From positions 1-64,000 of the forward strand of contig WTGX01000034.1 of NCBI GenBank assembly GCA_011523385.1: DNA of 64,000 bases, written 5' to 3'. The stretch comes from Nitrospira sp. (lineage in GTDB: Bacteria > Nitrospirota > Nitrospiria > Nitrospirales > UBA8639). The notes below the pieces were generated by a model. The model searched no databases and was not told where the DNA came from. It saw only the letters and a program-made list of their open reading frames with translations. Every line of letters starts with the position of its first letter. Within the stretch, counting starts at the first letter, position 1. Shown piece by piece: positions 61,960 to 64,000 of this stretch. A program made the translations under genes and the position numbers.

Positions 61960-63837
61960 CTAGGCGACGCTCGCCGACCGCTGGGACCGTTCCAGGGCCA
62001 CAAGCAACAACGAAATGGCGGCGGGCGTCATGCCGGAAATTCTCGAAGCCTGCCCCACGGTGGCGGGTCTGACTTTTGACAGCTTTTCGGCAACCTCGTT
62101 TGAAAACCCGGTTACCCGGTCATACCGGAAGGTCGCGGGAATGATTTTCCCTTCCAGCTTCTGAAATTTCTCAATCTGTTCGAGTTGCCGTTTGATATAC
62201 CCGTCATATTTTATTGCAATTTCAACAAGTTCGCCGATTTCCGTGGTTGCCAGGTCCGCTTCTCCGGCGATCTCCATCAAACGGGCGTAGGTCAGTTCCG
62301 GCCGTTTGAGCAATTGCGCCAGCGTGGCGCCGGGATCGGGCAATTTGGGCTCTATTTGGGTCCACCGCTCTGCCTGTTCCGTGGTCCAAGGGAGCCTGGT
62401 CTGCGACAGGCGACGAGTTTCATTCTGCACAACACGTTGTTTTTCTTGATATTTTTCATACAAATCGTCAGACACCAGGCCCAGCCGGTGTCCTGTTTCC
62501 ATCAGCCGCTGATCGGCGTTGTCCTCGCGCAACAGGAGCCGGTACTCCGCCCGCGAGGTGAACATCCGGTACGGCTCCCTGGCGTCCTTCGTGATGAGAT
62601 CGTCGATCAACACGCCGATATAAGCCTGGGATCGATCCAGGATCAGCGGCGGTTCCCCCTTGACCTGCAGGGCCGCATTGATCCCGGCCATGATGCCCTG
62701 CGCCGCGGCCTCCTCATACCCCGAGGTCCCGTTGATCTGGCCGGCATGGTACAACCCCTTCACGTTCTTGGTTTCGAGGGTTTGATGGAGCTGGTATGGC
62801 GGAAAGTAGTCGTATTCGATTGCATACCCGGGCTTCAGCATGGTCGCGCGGTCGAGGCCGGGGATGGTCTTGAGGATGGCGGCCTGCACGTCCACCGGCA
62901 GACTGGTCGAAATGCCGTTGGGATAAAACGACGGGGAATCCAGTTCCTCGGGTTCCACAAAGATCTGATGCTGGGTCTTATCCTGAAACCGGACGACCTT
63001 GTCCTCAATCGACGGGCAATACCGCGGCCCGGTGGAATCGATCACTCCCATGTACATCGGAGACCGGTCCAGGTTGTGGCGGATGATGTCGTGCGTTTGT
63101 TCATTGGTATACGTGAGGTGACAGGAGATTTGCGGATTCGTGATGCGCGACGTCCGCAATGAAAACGGGCGCGGCGGCACGTCGCCTGGCTGTTCGCCCA
63201 TGACACTGAAATCGATCGTATCCCGGTGCAGGCGCGGAGGCGTGCCGGTCTTCAGGCGACCCACTTCAAAGCCGAAATCTCTCATGCAATCCGAAAGGTG
63301 CTCGGCCGGTGCCTCGCCGGCCCGGCCGCCGGGCATATGGCTCATGCCGATATGGATCAACCCCTTCAAGAACGTGCCGGACGTGATAATGACCGCCTTG
63401 GCGTGGACGGTCTCCCCGGAATCCGTCACCACCCCGCGGATCGCGCCGCCTTTTGTCAACAGGAGATTGGCCGTACCTGACACGATTTCAAGGTTGGCCT
63501 GGTGCGCCAGCGTATCCTGCATGGCCTTACGATACAAGGCCTTATCGCACTGCACGCGCGTGGCCCGCACCGCCGGGCCTTTCCTCGTATTCAGCATGCG
63601 GAACTGAATGCCCGCTTTATCCGTGTTGCGGCCGATTTCCCCGCCCAGCGCATCGATCTCCTTGACCAGATGCCCCTTGCCGATTCCGCCCACCGCGGGA
63701 TTACACGGCATGTGCGCGATTTTGTCCTGATCGATGGTCAGCAGAAGCACCCGGCACCCCATCCTGGCCGCAGCCAGCGCGGCCTCGCACCCGGCATGCC
63801 CGCCGCCGATGACGATGATGTCACGTTCAACTGACAT
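61960..63837 (-). CDS. mnmG: tRNA uridine-5-carboxymethylaminomethyl modification enzyme MnmG (GidA)
   Basis: 625 residues, complete. The FAD-binding [78 protein letters not shown] and [20 protein letters not shown] blocks are diagnostic, and the C-terminal domain (YDGYIKRQ) binds MnmE. It builds the cmnm5 group on U34 of tRNAs with MnmE. Gene order mnmG-rsmG-parA-parB is typical near oriC. Confidence 0.97.
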   Translation of the reverse strand: MSVERDIIVIGGGHAGCEAALAAARMGCRVLLLTIDQDKIAHMPCNPAVGGIGKGHLVKEIDALGGEIGRNTDKAGIQFRMLNTRKGPAVRATRVQCDKALYRKAMQDTLAHQANLEIVSGTANLLLTKGGAIRGVVTDSGETVHAKAVIITSGTFLKGLIHIGMSHMPGGRAGEAPAEHLSDCMRDFGFEVGRLKTGTPPRLHRDTIDFSVMGEQPGDVPPRPFSLRTSRITNPQISCHLTYTNEQTHDIIRHNLDRSPMYMGVIDSTGPRYCPSIEDKVVRFQDKTQHQIFVEPEELDSPSFYPNGISTSLPVDVQAAILKTIPGLDRATMLKPGYAIEYDYFPPYQLHQTLETKNVKGLYHAGQINGTSGYEEAAAQGIMAGINAALQVKGEPPLILDRSQAYIGVLIDDLITKDAREPYRMFTSRAEYRLLLREDNADQRLMETGHRLGLVSDDLYEKYQEKQRVVQNETRRLSQTRLPWTTEQAERWTQIEPKLPDPGATLAQLLKRPELTYARLMEIAGEADLATTEIGELVEIAIKYDGYIKRQLEQIEKFQKLEGKIIPATFRYDRVTGFSNEVAEKLSKVRPATVGQASRISGMTPAAISLLLVALERSQRSASVA

Positions 63838-63856
63838 GGGTATAATTACTTAATCC

Positions 63857-63885
63857 GTCATTCCTGCGGAAGCAGGAATCCAGGG
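63857..63885. repeat. GTCATTCCTGC...GCAGGAATCCAG palindromic repeat
   Basis: Opposite-orientation copy of the repeat at 45336-45362. It lies 20 bases upstream of the mnmG start. I see no gene between it and the window end at 64000. Confidence 0.7.
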
Positions 63886-64000
63886 TTTTTCTCTTTCCTT
63901 TCATCCCTTGGTGTGGAGACGATAGTCAGCACGGGAGATGCCTGCAATAGCAGGCCCCAGTCAAATAGCCTCTTCATATAAATCCTTCCAAGTAGGATTC

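Noticed and set aside
61704-62003. Extended RsmG N-terminus
   Set aside because: The additional 100 codons are dispersed repeat sequence and parS; the enzyme starts normally at 61703.
62185-63162. 325-residue plus-strand frame across mnmG
   Set aside because: Antisense shadow of a universally conserved gene.

Overview
The window is a bacterial chromosome segment of moderate to high G+C from a Gram-negative organism. It encodes an autotransporter-type beta-barrel, TolC, periplasmic c-type cytochrome and cupredoxin proteins, and a bactofilin. The gene mix (signal-peptide PCMT, di-haem peroxidase, Amt, F1-only ATP synthase operon, parAB next to rsmG/mnmG) would fit Nitrospirota, perhaps a Nitrospira relative. 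No rRNA or lineage marker is present, so this is only a working guess. The right end (57.7-63.9 kb) has an origin-proximal gene set: mnmA, bactofilin, parB, parA, rsmG and mnmG, with two parS-type palindromes.

Layout. 0-8.4 kb: the end of a Calx-beta/autotransporter protein, a radical SAM protein, an MscS channel, a 2OG-Fe(II) oxygenase, a MITE-like element, a di-haem peroxidase and a DapF homologue with both catalytic cysteines changed to serine. 8.4-12.2 kb: two small membrane proteins, a decayed nucleotidyltransferase pair, a zinc alcohol dehydrogenase and a Phd antitoxin. 12.2-20.5 kb: exported proteins (GlcG/HbpS-like, PCMT, a Lon-type S16 protease), a methyltransferase, an enolase-superfamily plus Gfo/Idh/MocA pair, a kinase-like fusion and a CBS protein. 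20.7-24.6 kb: a hibernation factor, a fatty acid desaturase, an initiator tRNA interrupted by a group I intron, and a beta carbonic anhydrase. 25-29.6 kb: an HlyD-TolC-ABC export operon whose ABC ATPase domain is degenerate. 29.9-34.8 kb: a GldA/F/G-like ABC operon with a DUF4340 protein. 34.9-36.6 kb: a cupredoxin and a glycosyltransferase.

36.7-39.8 kb is a compact defence-type island: BrnTA, an AAA ATPase with a TOPRIM-like DUF4276 partner, and HigBA. Next come an antiporter remnant, Amt, pirin, a GNAT enzyme, a broken DUF4160/DUF2442 pair, rmuC and tRNA-Arg. 45.4-51.7 kb holds RluD and the F1 operon atpHAGDC without F0 genes. 52.4-57.6 kb is one 1712-residue exonuclease-RecQ-UvrD fusion whose stop codon abuts the second MITE copy.

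The most notable items are the group I intron in tRNA-fMet, the paired MITEs with exact target duplications, the Ser/Ser DapF homologue, the apparently ATPase-dead secretion ABC protein, the triple nuclease/helicase fusion, and several gene remnants that record past rearrangement. Families were assigned by reading motifs; no database search was run.
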